From the NCBI GenBank assembly GCA_964646465.1, contig CAZYEN010000029.1, forward strand, positions 6,762 through 70,761: 64,000 nucleotides of DNA. Reading direction: 5' to 3'. The DNA is from CALRBF01 sp964646465 (lineage in GTDB: Bacteria > Patescibacteriota > Minisyncoccia > SW-4-49-11). Under the pieces are notes generated by a model that made no database searches, was not told where the DNA came from, and saw only the letters and a list, made by a program, of their open reading frames with translations. Made by a program: the position numbers and the translations under genes. Positions within the stretch are counted from its first letter, which is position 1. Every line of letters starts with the position of its first letter. Of this stretch, positions 7,837 through 16,066 are shown in pieces.

Positions 7837-10548
7837 ATGAAAAAAACTAAAAACTATTATCAGTTATCCATTGAAGAGTCTTTATTGGCTACTAAATCTA
7901 ATCTTACTGGACTCACTAATCAGGAAGTATTGGATAGAAGGCGAGAATATGGTGAGAATATATTATTAACTAAGCAAGTAGAATCTCCTATTTGGCTGTT
8001 TTTAAAACAATTTCATAATGGATTAGTATATGTGCTTTTACTAGCAGCTATTATATCTGTGATGTTTGATCATTGGGTGGATTTTTGGATTATTATTGTA
8101 ATTATAGTTATAAACTCGATCATTGGATTTTATCAGGAGTATAGAGCTGAGAGAGCTGTAGTTGCTTTGGCTAAAAAAATATCTGTTAAGACCAAGGTCT
8201 ATCGGGATGGACATCTAGAAGAACATGATGCAAAGGATTTAGTACAAGGAGATATTATTGTGTTGGAGGAGGGTGATAAAGTTCCGGCTGATGCGAGGTT
8301 GATTGAGGCTGTCGAACTACAAACTATCGAGGCTTCTCTTACCGGAGAGTCTCAGCCATCTTATAAATCTATAGATATTATTACAGAAGATGTAGGTATT
8401 GGAGATAGAAGTAACTTAGTTTGGATGGGGACATTGGTAGCTACTGGATGGGCTAAGGCTGTAGTAGTAGCTACTGGAATGAATACAGCTATTGGAGTTA
8501 TTGCAGATGATTTAGACAAAGTAGAAATTGAAAGAACACACTTTCATATTCAAACAGATATATTAGCTAAACAACTGGCTATCTTTGCCTTTAGCTCGGC
8601 CGCTATATTGTTTGTAATCGGATTTTGGTTTAGACAATTACCATTAGATGAAATGATTGGGTTTACTTTATCCGCTTTGGTTGGAGGCATTCCTGAAAGT
8701 TTACCTATAGTATTGATTGTAGTATTGGCTATTGGAGCTAAGAGAATGAGTGATAAAAAGGCCATTATTCGCTCTTTACCAGTGACAGAATCTTTAGCTG
8801 TGATGGACACTATTATTACAGATAAAACTGGGACTTTGACTGAAAATAATATGACAGTGCAAAAAATATGGGTTTTAGGAGAGGAAATGGTAGATGTTAA
8901 TGGTAGAGGCTTAGAGACAAAAGGAGAGTTTACACAAGGGACAAATAATATAATCCCCCTAGATTATCCCGGTATCTCTAAATTATTACATATAGCAGGT
9001 TTAGCTCATAATGGTCAGATATATGAAGAAGTTTTAGAAGATGGAAGTTCTGTCGTGAAGAGTGTGGGGGACCCAACCGAGGTAGCTTTATCTATTGTCT
9101 CAATGAAGTCTAATCTCAATAAAGATTTACTGGATAGTGATTGGCATCGTTTGGCAGATTTGCCATTTCGTTCGGAGAATAAATTTCGAGCTACTTATCT
9201 TCACAATGTATCTCAAGATACCCATCAATTAATGGCTATTGGGGCTAGTGAGACATTATTGAATTTGAGCAATAAAATTCTAGACAAACAAGGAAATTTA
9301 ATTTCCTTGAATGATGAGCATATTCAGGAGATCAATAAGCAAGTAGCACATTTGTCTAAACAAGCAATGCGAGTTATCGCTCTTGCTTATAAAGATGAAA
9401 AAGATAATTTGAATGGCCTTAATGTTGAACAAGTACAGGATTTGGTCTTTGTAGGACTAGTAGGAATTATAGATCCACCAAGAGCTGAAGTGGCACAAGC
9501 CATTGCACAAGCTAAACAAGCTGGAATTAGAGTGATTATGGCCACAGGAGACCATAAAGATACTGCTCTTGCTATTGCTAAATCTATTGGACTTATTGAT
9601 GAGACAGGTCAAGCTCTTACGGATACTGAAATTCAAGAACTATCTGATAGAGAACTTTATAAAAAGTTAAAGACAATTTCTGTGCTAGCTAGATTAAGCC
9701 CTAGAACTAAAATGCGAGTAGCAGATATTTTTCAAAAACATAAACATATAGTGGCTATGACAGGAGATGGAGTCAACGATGCCCCGGCTCTTAAAAAGGC
9801 GGACATAGGTATATCTATGGGCATCAGAGGCACTGATGTGGCTCGGGAAGCGAGTGATATTGTGCTTACAGATGATAATTTTGTAAGTATAATATCCGCC
9901 GTAGAAGAGGGGAGGGTAATATTTAGGAATGTGCAACAAACTAGTATATTCTTGATTACTACCAGTGTAGCGGAGATTTTATTATTTATATTAAGTTTGA
10001 GTTTAGGTTTACCACTACCACTTTTAGCAATTCAAGTCCTGTGTCTTAACCTAGTCACTAATGGAATCTCAGATATTGCCCTAGCAACGGAGCGAAGTCA
10101 TAAGAATATTCTACTAGAGAAGCCATTACCAGTAAATATGCCAGTAGTCTCACCTAATACCTATCCATATATTATAATCATGACACTTACAATGACTGGT
10201 TTAGGATTTTGGATCTATCTAGCTTATTTGGGCAATGGAATAGAGCAGGCTAGAACAATGTTTTTCTTGTGCTTAGCCTTGATGCAATTAGCTAATACCT
10301 ATAATATGCGATCCCCAAAAGAATCATTGTTTAGGATAGGATTTTTCTCTAATAAAATGATAAATCTAGCAGTTATAGCCTCATCCTTGATATTAGTAGC
10401 TATGATAACTATGCCATTTTTACAAAATATCCTACAATTCACACCCGTTTCTCTATATGATGCAATCTATTATGGCTTTATCTCAATCGTGGTTGTCATC
10501 GCCGTCGCCGAATTCTATAAGTGGAGAATGAGGTTGGAGGGGAAGTAG
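7837..10548 (+). CDS. P2-type cation-transporting ATPase
   Basis: A 903-residue P-type ATPase that pumps cations across the cell membrane using ATP. All cores are present: the actuator loop TGES (169-172), TM4 PESLP (286-290), the phosphorylation motif DKTGTLTEN with Asp329, and the hinge GDGVNDAP near residue 643. There are ten expected helices and an N-terminal cation-ATPase domain. Its layout is that of the Ca2+/Na+/K+ P2 group. TM4 reads PESLP rather than the PEGLP usual in calcium pumps, and TM6 reads NLVTNGISD where calcium pumps have NLxTD. Ion specificity is therefore uncertain. It is a monocistronic gene. Confidence 0.9.
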   Translation: MKKTKNYYQLSIEESLLATKSNLTGLTNQEVLDRRREYGENILLTKQVESPIWLFLKQFHNGLVYVLLLAAIISVMFDHWVDFWIIIVIIVINSIIGFYQEYRAERAVVALAKKISVKTKVYRDGHLEEHDAKDLVQGDIIVLEEGDKVPADARLIEAVELQTIEASLTGESQPSYKSIDIITEDVGIGDRSNLVWMGTLVATGWAKAVVVATGMNTAIGVIADDLDKVEIERTHFHIQTDILAKQLAIFAFSSAAILFVIGFWFRQLPLDEMIGFTLSALVGGIPESLPIVLIVVLAIGAKRMSDKKAIIRSLPVTESLAVMDTIITDKTGTLTENNMTVQKIWVLGEEMVDVNGRGLETKGEFTQGTNNIIPLDYPGISKLLHIAGLAHNGQIYEEVLEDGSSVVKSVGDPTEVALSIVSMKSNLNKDLLDSDWHRLADLPFRSENKFRATYLHNVSQDTHQLMAIGASETLLNLSNKILDKQGNLISLNDEHIQEINKQVAHLSKQAMRVIALAYKDEKDNLNGLNVEQVQDLVFVGLVGIIDPPRAEVAQAIAQAKQAGIRVIMATGDHKDTALAIAKSIGLIDETGQALTDTEIQELSDRELYKKLKTISVLARLSPRTKMRVADIFQKHKHIVAMTGDGVNDAPALKKADIGISMGIRGTDVAREASDIVLTDDNFVSIISAVEEGRVIFRNVQQTSIFLITTSVAEILLFILSLSLGLPLPLLAIQVLCLNLVTNGISDIALATERSHKNILLEKPLPVNMPVVSPNTYPYIIIMTLTMTGLGFWIYLAYLGNGIEQARTMFFLCLALMQLANTYNMRSPKESLFRIGFFSNKMINLAVIASSLILVAMITMPFLQNILQFTPVSLYDAIYYGFISIVVVIAVAEFYKWRMRLEGK

Positions 10549-10577
10549 TCAGTTGTAAGAAAATATGGGACAACTGA
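10549..10577. other. hairpin after the P-type ATPase gene
   Basis: TCAGTTGT and ACAACTGA form an 8-pair stem with a 13-base loop directly after the stop codon. There is no T run on the plus strand, so termination is uncertain. Confidence 0.35.
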
Positions 10578-10627
10578 AATTAGAGGCTGCCGCCCCGGTA
10601 AAGTTTTGTTAAACATAGTTTATTCTA

Positions 10628-10654
10628 TTGACAGTAATTGACAATAGTTATACT
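10628..10654 (+). promoter_or_regulatory. promoter of the lectin/papain-like gene
   Basis: TTGACA occurs twice (10628-10633 and 10638-10643) ahead of TATACT at 10649-10654 and the overlapping ACTATAAA. The first box gives a 15-base spacer to TATACT. The start would be near 10661, about 20 bases ahead of the ATG. Confidence 0.5.
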
Positions 10655-10681
10655 ATAAAAGAGTAGTGTTAAAATAAATAT

Positions 10682-12382
10682 ATGTATATAAATCAAACAT
10701 GGTATGTAAAAAAGTCTGTTTTGCTTGTGGCCTCATTAGCCACATTTTTTGTTTATGATGCTTATGCTTTGGCGAATGCCAATAATAATCAAGGGTTAAA
10801 TGAATATGTTGACCCTAGTCAAAACCCTAAGTATTCTCAAGTTTATAATGAAATTACTTTTACAGGAGATGGAATTACCAAAGAAGAATTAGATGATATA
10901 AATAGCCTTATAAACTTAAAAGAAAATTCTATTGAAGAGCCTATAGCTGTGGTAGGTGAGGAAGTCGTCCCTATCTCTAAATTAAAAATAGGAGCTAAAA
11001 TCAAAAGCCTAGCTTATAATAGTAGTCCTGAGGACACTAAATTTATAGAATTAAATTATTATAGAGGCAAAGATGAAAATTTAGAAAATAAAAAAGCCAA
11101 GAGAAAAGAATTAAAGGATAAAAAATCTAAAGAATTGGAAACAATAGTGGCTAAATTAGATTATGAAATTAATACACAAGAACAACGAATACAAAAAAAT
11201 AAAACCAACTGGGACAAAAAAGCTAAATCCAACAAAGCTCAAGTAGAGAAATTAAAATCTAAAACTCAAACAGCCATTAGCAATAACAATAAAGAAATAA
11301 TGGATATTCTATACCCTAGTAAAGAGAGTATAGATAAACTTAATGCTGCAATTTTGGAAGAGCGAAATAAATCTAAGAATTTTTTGGAGCAGAATGCTAA
11401 TCGACCAAAGTATATAAAGGAAAAACTGCAAACTTCGATTAAAATTCCGGAAGTTTTAGCCTGGGGAGATTCTTCTAACTCAGTTAATAATTTAGTTATT
11501 TATAATCGAGCAAACTGGGACTATATCTGGGATGTAGATTATGCAAATGCTGTGAATGGACAAACTTTCAAACTCTGGGGTAGAGCTAATGATGCTCCAA
11601 AACAATTTAGATTCATAGATGCTAGAGCTGAGATTAGATTTGTTGGAAAAAAGGGAGTAGAGAAATGTGTAGATGTAGATTTAGCTAATGGTAGATATGA
11701 TAATGGAGATAGAGTGCATCTTTGGGACTGTCATGGTGGTAATAATCAGAAATTTATAGTACAATCAGATGGTACTATTAGACCTAAATTTGCACAACAT
11801 ATGTGTCTTGATGCTAGTGCAGGAGTTAGTTATGGAAGTCGTATTCATCTTTGGCAATGCCATGGAGGGAGTAATCAAAAGTTCAATGCCGGGGAGTATG
11901 ATTTTGATGGCCAGAGATTTTATTTGAGGATACAATCTTTATCAACTCCAAACGCGCAGAATGTTGTAGGGCATACATTCGTTTCAGTATGGCGTACTGG
12001 TAGAGGAATTACTAATACCTTTAGCTTCTGGCCTAATAAAGACTTTAATGATTCAAATTATAATGGTAGAAAAAATAATATAGGTACAGGAAATAATATC
12101 AATATAGATCACGAAAATGATTGGAACAATTCATATTATGGGACTGAAAAAGGTTTTCGATATAAAGATATAAGCATAACAAAGCAAATGTATGATGAAA
12201 TAAAATATATGAGAGGATATCAAGCTAAGAGTTCATACATAACCTATTCTTATGATTGGTGTTTATTAAATTGTGTTAGATTCTCAACAGATTTATGGAA
12301 TAAATATACTGGTGATTCACTAAGATCATACAGTTACTCAACAGGATGTCATTCTCCAGGAATTGTATATAATAGTCTTTAA
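10682..12382 (+). CDS. secreted ricin-B lectin protein with papain-like C-terminal domain
   Basis: This 566-residue protein starts with a signal peptide (basic KK, then LLVASLATFFVY, probable cut after the ALA near residue 32). Residues about 135-230 are lysine and glutamate rich and likely coiled coil. A ricin B-type lectin domain follows (about 275-415), with two QxW-type repeats LWDCHGGNNQKF and LWQCHGGSNQKF and paired cysteines. The last 140 residues begin VGHTFVSVWR, with a candidate catalytic His near 430, and include CLLNCVRFSTDLW near 527-539. This is the His-before-Cys order of permuted papain/LRAT-NlpC proteins. It is probably exported to bind sugars and cleave a bond on another surface. 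It is followed by four small membrane genes. Confidence 0.75.
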   Translation: MYINQTWYVKKSVLLVASLATFFVYDAYALANANNNQGLNEYVDPSQNPKYSQVYNEITFTGDGITKEELDDINSLINLKENSIEEPIAVVGEEVVPISKLKIGAKIKSLAYNSSPEDTKFIELNYYRGKDENLENKKAKRKELKDKKSKELETIVAKLDYEINTQEQRIQKNKTNWDKKAKSNKAQVEKLKSKTQTAISNNNKEIMDILYPSKESIDKLNAAILEERNKSKNFLEQNANRPKYIKEKLQTSIKIPEVLAWGDSSNSVNNLVIYNRANWDYIWDVDYANAVNGQTFKLWGRANDAPKQFRFIDARAEIRFVGKKGVEKCVDVDLANGRYDNGDRVHLWDCHGGNNQKFIVQSDGTIRPKFAQHMCLDASAGVSYGSRIHLWQCHGGSNQKFNAGEYDFDGQRFYLRIQSLSTPNAQNVVGHTFVSVWRTGRGITNTFSFWPNKDFNDSNYNGRKNNIGTGNNINIDHENDWNNSYYGTEKGFRYKDISITKQMYDEIKYMRGYQAKSSYITYSYDWCLLNCVRFSTDLWNKYTGDSLRSYSYSTGCHSPGIVYNSL

Positions 12383-12392
12383 GAGTAAAATT

Positions 12393-12617
12393 ATGAGAAA
12401 AAAACTAATTGGAATATATTTTATCTTGCTAGGAACATCGGGTATAACTTTGATATCTAGTATAGTATTTATGGTCTATAACCTATCTAATATAAAAGCT
12501 GGTAAAGAAATTTTGTTTAATTATATTTTTATAATAAATATGTATACATTTATTGCTTTATTGGTTGTGGGAGCTATAAGTTCTATCTACTTTAGATATA
12601 TAAAACAAAACAAATGA
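12393..12617 (+). CDS. two-helix small membrane protein
   Basis: A 74-residue protein with two membrane helices (about residues 5-27 and 42-62) and a basic tail. I chose the ATG at 12393 over an in-frame TTG at 12363 because the latter overlaps the lectin gene and only adds charged residues before the helix. It begins 10 bases after the lectin gene stop and its own stop overlaps the next start (ATGA). The position behind a secreted, possibly toxic protein suggests an immunity or export accessory role, but this is only positional. Confidence 0.5.
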   Translation: MRKKLIGIYFILLGTSGITLISSIVFMVYNLSNIKAGKEILFNYIFIINMYTFIALLVVGAISSIYFRYIKQNK

Positions 12618-13006
12618 AGAAAATTTATTTATTCTATAGTCTGGTTATATTATCAAGTATTAGTTTTTTAGGTGAAAAGTTATCATGGGAGATAGTTAAT
12701 ATAAAATCGGATAATGGGTTAATGTCTATTCTAGCAACACTGTTATTTTTGAGTGTATCTTTAATTTTACCTTTTCTGAATACTTTAATATTTTCTTTCA
12801 ATATCTTTGGAAAAAAGCCAATTTCAGATAAGAGTTTTTCTAGTCTCATTGCTATTTATGGCACAGTGTACTTAATATGGGCTACTATTATTGGATATAG
12901 ACATATAGTTTCAGAGTGGATTTATGAAAATAGAGAAATAGGCTGGATAAGTCTAGGGGTATTATATATAACCATCTCATTATATAAGAAATTTCAAAAG
13001 GTTTAG
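12614..13006 (+). CDS. small membrane protein
   Basis: A 130-residue protein with four probable helices: 3-21, 35-62, 76-93 and 108-122. No family is recognised. Its ATG overlaps the previous stop, so it is translated in the same operon as the lectin/papain-like gene. Confidence 0.5.
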   Translation: MKKIYLFYSLVILSSISFLGEKLSWEIVNIKSDNGLMSILATLLFLSVSLILPFLNTLIFSFNIFGKKPISDKSFSSLIAIYGTVYLIWATIIGYRHIVSEWIYENREIGWISLGVLYITISLYKKFQKV

Positions 13007-13079
13007 TGTAATGATGTATTTTAAACAGGGTATTTGATATACAATATAGGTTTTTACAAATTTAACTTAATAACATAAT

Positions 13080-13475
13080 ATGAAAAAACTATTCTTGAGT
13101 AAACATATTCTAATATATCTTATGTCATTGAGTTCAGTTATTTTACTACTTGGATCGATTTTGAATATATCTGCATTGCAATTCAAAATAGGAATAATTG
13201 GAGACATAGCTTTTATTATATCTAGTATATTGCCGTTTATTATTTTACCTATATTTTTAGCCTCAGTTTTCGGACTTTTTCAGAATAAAAAATATATATT
13301 AACCTGGTATCATAGGCTAATATATATTCTAATTGTAATTTTATCTACCATATATATCATAATTTCTTTTGGAAACCTGAATATTTTAGGTAATTTTATA
13401 TATTCAAATTCTTATTATATTTTATGGAGTATAATTGGCTTAAGTTTAGCTTGTATAAATATGATTAAAAAATAA
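13080..13475 (+). CDS. small membrane protein
   Basis: A 131-residue protein with four probable helices (about 8-30, 35-63, 76-95 and 105-125). It has the same size and topology as the product of 12614-13006, but there is no obvious sequence identity by eye. A 73-base gap separates the two, and the next gene starts 3 bases later. Function unknown. Confidence 0.5.
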   Translation: MKKLFLSKHILIYLMSLSSVILLLGSILNISALQFKIGIIGDIAFIISSILPFIILPIFLASVFGLFQNKKYILTWYHRLIYILIVILSTIYIIISFGNLNILGNFIYSNSYYILWSIIGLSLACINMIKK

Positions 13476-13478
13476 ACT

Positions 13479-13811
13479 ATGTCTATACTCGCCACCCTAA
13501 CTGTTTTAATCCCTTTTTTAACCCTTATGTTCAATGCAGGCTCAGATGATAAAGGGATATTTGTTGCAACTATATTTTTGGGATTTTTAATTCAATCTAT
13601 TATATTTATAACCTGGTTGCTTTTGAGCATAGTGAGCCTTCATACAAAATATAAATTATTCAAAATTATCCTGATAATCCTAGCTCATATACCTCTTTTA
13701 TATATTAGATATTTTGACAATATGGCTTATATGATTTGTTATGCTATAAGTTTATTTTTATGTATCATAATTATACTAATTGACTATAAATCAGGAAATT
13801 GGCTGGAGTAG
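13479..13811 (+). CDS. small membrane protein
   Basis: A 110-residue protein with four closely spaced hydrophobic helices (about 4-20, 28-52, 58-75 and 80-102) and almost no soluble part. It is the last of four consecutive small membrane genes behind the lectin/papain-like gene. Function unknown. Confidence 0.5.
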   Translation: MSILATLTVLIPFLTLMFNAGSDDKGIFVATIFLGFLIQSIIFITWLLLSIVSLHTKYKLFKIILIILAHIPLLYIRYFDNMAYMICYAISLFLCIIIILIDYKSGNWLE

Positions 13812-13855
13812 GATTTTGATTTATGTATTTTTGTCTCACTTAAAAGGTAAAAATA

Positions 13856-13864
13856 TGCTATAAT
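13856..13864 (+). promoter_or_regulatory. extended -10 promoter of the GIY-YIG gene
   Basis: TGCTATAAT, a perfect -10 with upstream TG, lies 28 bases before the ATG at 13893. The -35 is poor, as expected for extended -10 promoters. Confidence 0.5.
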
Positions 13865-13892
13865 ACAAACAACCATTAAATTCTCATAATCT

Positions 13893-14495
13893 ATGAAAGG
13901 AGTAGTCTATATAATGACAACAGTAGTCGATGGACTAATAAAAATAGGACAGACAGGCAGTCAAAATTATCAAGAAAGGATGAGAAATCTAGAATCAAAT
14001 GGATACTACAATGTCTCAGGACTAAAGAGATTTTTTGCAATTGAACTAGAAGATTATATTTACAAAGAAAATCTACTCAAAGAAATTTTCAATAAGCATA
14101 GAGTAGCAGATAGTGAACTATTCGCCTTAGACTATGATTTGGTAAGGCAATTATTACTATCTTTTGAAGGTAACCTAATATATCCAAAAGACATAGACAA
14201 AGAAAAAGAATTTGATGAAGTAGCAAAATCCAGAGAACAAAGTGCAAAATTTAGTTTTTATAAAAAAGGCATACAAAATGGAGAAGGAATTGTCTTCATA
14301 GCCGACAAAGATATAACAGCAAAAGTAGTAGGGGAAAGAGATGTAGAATATGGGGGACAAATTTATAAACTATCTCCATTAACCCTTAAAATATATCAAC
14401 AAAAAGGTAATAGCAATAAAAGTGGAGCCTATCAAGGAGCCGCCTATTGGCAATATAAAGGAAAGAAATTAAAAGATTTACCGGATAGGGAGTAG
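13893..14495 (+). CDS. GIY-YIG (T5orf172-like) nuclease-fold protein with DUF4357 tail
   Basis: A 200-residue protein. The N-terminus GVVYIMTTVVDGLIKIGQTG is the GIY-YIG variant of T5orf172/MUG113 proteins, with VYI and KIGQT replacing the canonical GIY and YIG. Arg (ERMRNLE) and Glu/His (NKHRVADSELF) positions follow at the expected spacing. The C-terminus SGAYQGAAYWQYKGKKLKDLP matches DUF4357, often attached to such nucleases or to restriction enzymes. Members are found in phages and mobile regions. Whether this one cuts DNA is not known. It has its own extended -10 promoter and stands next to an HTH gene and a PemK-like gene. Confidence 0.75.
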   Translation: MKGVVYIMTTVVDGLIKIGQTGSQNYQERMRNLESNGYYNVSGLKRFFAIELEDYIYKENLLKEIFNKHRVADSELFALDYDLVRQLLLSFEGNLIYPKDIDKEKEFDEVAKSREQSAKFSFYKKGIQNGEGIVFIADKDITAKVVGERDVEYGGQIYKLSPLTLKIYQQKGNSNKSGAYQGAAYWQYKGKKLKDLPDRE

Positions 14496-14546
14496 GGGGT
14501 TGGGTTTTATATAAAAAATTATAAAGACAGATGAGAGGCTTGTAAT

Positions 14547-14912
14547 TTATTCTTCAATCTTTGAATCTTTTTTTACTGGGTCTTTGTGCTTATCTAGTAT
14601 CTGATATACTCTTTGTCTAGTTATTTTGTACTTTTTGGCTATATCTTTAACTGACATATCAAATAAAGTATAATCTTTAAGTATTTTTAAGTGGTTATCA
14701 TTTGCAAACTTAGAGATATATATTTCTTTCTTCTTACTTTTGGAGTTGTTATGATATCTATCGACTATTTCCTTGTCGTATAATTTGACCCTTTCGCCTG
14801 TTTTCTTGAAGTATATAATCATTTCTATATTTACAAAAGTTGTAGTGGTTATAAGTTGCTTTTTAGCCTGCTGTGTATAATAGTCTTTTCCGTTTACATT
14901 TATTATATCCAT
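14547..14912 (-). CDS. small helix-turn-helix DNA-binding protein
   Basis: A 121-residue protein with a C-terminal helix-turn-helix at about residues 86-107 (MSVKDIAKKYKITRQRVYQIL), of the kind used by resolvase and sigma-like regulators. The N-terminal half (MDIINVNGKDYYTQQAKKQL) may be an effector or dimer part, and the tail is lysine rich. The target is unknown. Upstream on the same strand lies a candidate small RNA or attenuator (15027-15114), which suggests this gene is controlled by early termination. The gene has no same-strand partner downstream. Confidence 0.65.
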   Translation of the reverse strand: MDIINVNGKDYYTQQAKKQLITTTTFVNIEMIIYFKKTGERVKLYDKEIVDRYHNNSKSKKKEIYISKFANDNHLKILKDYTLFDMSVKDIAKKYKITRQRVYQILDKHKDPVKKDSKIEE

Positions 14913-15026
14913 ATTGTTAAGTTATTCATATAATTTCCTGCTTTTTCTACTACATTATATATTTCATATATCCAAACAGATTATGATTAATAATTAACCA
15001 TATAATGTATTATTATACTATACTTT

Positions 15027-15114
15027 TTTAAATAAAAAAGACCAGATAAACCTAAGTCGGATATATCTAGTCCTGTGCGTTGTCTAGCTTGTAACTAACT
15101 AACAAAAAAGTTAC
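15027..15114 (-). ncRNA. candidate small RNA or attenuator leader ahead of the HTH gene
   Basis: On the minus strand TTGACT (15144-15149), a 17-base spacer and TAAATT (15121-15126) form a plausible promoter starting near 15114. The RNA would open with a hairpin (GTAACT ... AGTTAC, 15091-15114) and end with a terminator hairpin at 15040-15072 followed by TTTTTT. It is about 85-90 bases, has no open frame, and sits 115 bases before the HTH start codon. It resembles either an independent sRNA or an attenuated leader. No Rfam family is recognised. Confidence 0.35.
15034..15072 (-). terminator. Rho-independent terminator
   Basis: On the minus strand GACTAGATA pairs with TATCTGGTC (eight of nine positions paired, 15-base loop), followed by TTTTTTA. 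No coding gene ends nearby; the closest upstream gene on this strand is the PemK-like gene 415 bases away. Confidence 0.6.
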
Positions 15115-15254
15115 ATAAATAATTTATCATAAAAAATAACAACAGTCAATAATTTGTATGGGATAAGAATGAAGTATAGTAGAGTAGATATTAATTTAAC
15201 ATAATGGCTTTTACGCACCTTAAGACGGAGTTAGAATTTAGATTTGAACTATTT

Positions 15255-15348
15255 CACCCCCCTTTTTTTAGGAGGGGGTGCCTGAAAGGTAGGGGGTGGA
15301 TTGCTTTTTGTCTCCCTTAGGAGGGAGTACCCGTAGGGGGAGGGAGGA
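15255..15348. repeat. GC-rich dispersed palindromic repeat, copy 1
   Basis: Within the otherwise AT-rich gap 14913-15486 lies a GC-rich block. A hairpin with arms CACCCCC and GGGGGTG spans 15255-15280. A 38-base unit at 15311-15348 recurs in reverse complement at 26811-26848 with two mismatches. The rest of the gap holds the candidate RNA at 15027-15114 and a terminator at 15460-15488; I see no gene in it. Confidence 0.7.
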
Positions 15349-15459
15349 CAGAAAGCATTCATAATTTACAATTTATAACTTTATTATCTCATCTAGTGCC
15401 AATATTGACAAAATATATTATTCCTGTTAATATATTTTCATATTCTACATATGTAGCGT

Positions 15460-15488
15460 CCCCCCTAGAGATAGGGGGCTTTCTTTTT
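15460..15488 (+). terminator. plus-strand terminator without an obvious gene
   Basis: CCCCCTA and TAGGGGG with loop GAGA are followed by CTTTCTTTTT on the plus strand. No plus-strand gene precedes it within 900 bases. It either ends an unrecognised transcript crossing the repeat block or shields the PemK-like gene from antisense reading. Confidence 0.55.
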
Positions 15489-15888
15489 ATAATTTATATA
15501 ATTTTTTAAATTGAGCTTTTATTTTTTTAGTGTCATTAACATCAATTCTACCAATTTTATTTTGTAGTCTTCTATAATCAATTACTCTAATTTGATGTAG
15601 ACAAGCGACCATATTTAGTTCTTTATGAATGAAATGTACAAACCAAGATCCAGATTTTATTTTGGTTGAAGTTGGTATAATTAAAAAGGTATGGGGAGAG
15701 AGTTTTTTGAAAATAATAACTGGTCTTGTATATCTGTTAGATTTACCACTAATTTCAGTCCCGATATTTTCTCCTAAATGAGCCCACCACAAGTCTCTTT
15801 CTGAAACAAAAGGAGGTTTGTGATTATTATTATCTAGTTTTGGTTTTAAAAGGAACCAAGCTTGGAAATTTTTTATAAATGTTTTCAT
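15487..15888 (-). CDS. PemK/MazF-like toxin-family protein, orphan
   Basis: A 133-residue protein. Residues about 28-75 (ERDLWWAHLGENIGTE ... TRPVIIFKKLSPHTFLIIPTST) follow the PemK/MazF fold pattern: a W near the start, then RPVIIF, then LIIPTST. Family members are sequence-specific RNA endoribonucleases in type II toxin-antitoxin pairs. The N-terminal 25 residues are an extra extension. No antitoxin-like gene is next to it, so it is either an orphan with a distant antitoxin or a housekeeping variant. A minus-strand TATAAT at 15911-15916 may be its promoter. Confidence 0.7.
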   Translation of the reverse strand: MKTFIKNFQAWFLLKPKLDNNNHKPPFVSERDLWWAHLGENIGTEISGKSNRYTRPVIIFKKLSPHTFLIIPTSTKIKSGSWFVHFIHKELNMVACLHQIRVIDYRRLQNKIGRIDVNDTKKIKAQFKKLYKL

Positions 15889-15965
15889 ATATATTAGCTA
15901 CTCTTTTTATATTATACCTTTAAATAATTTCAAAGTAAAATATAGGAGAGGGAGAGAATATAGTT

Positions 15966-16010
15966 CCACCCCGTCAGTCAAAGCCTGCCACCCCTCAAAA
16001 GGGGAATTCT
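15966..16010. repeat. GC-rich dispersed repeat, copy 2
   Basis: CCACCCCGTCAG, AAAGCCTGCCACCCCTC and AAAAGGGGAATTC form a block of the same style as the one at 15255. It lies between the PemK-like gene promoter and the terminator of the ATPase operon. Confidence 0.45.
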
Positions 16011-16036
16011 AAAATAATGTCGGCGAGGGCACCGAC
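16011..16036 (-). terminator. terminator of the V-ATPase operon
   Basis: On the minus strand GTCGGTG pairs with CGCCGAC (loop CCCT) and is followed by ATTATTTT. It lies 31 bases after the subunit D stop. Confidence 0.75.
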
Positions 16037-16066
16037 TCTACGAATTCATCATTTACAATTATTCTC

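Noticed and set aside
10561..10620. GC-rich GCTGCCGCCCCGG after the P-type ATPase gene as a further repeat copy
   Set aside because: Too short and not similar enough to the repeats at 15255 and 26719.
15204..15320. A 38-codon frame starting ATGGCTTTTACG
   Set aside because: It reads straight into the dispersed repeat, has no ribosome-binding site and no recognisable product.
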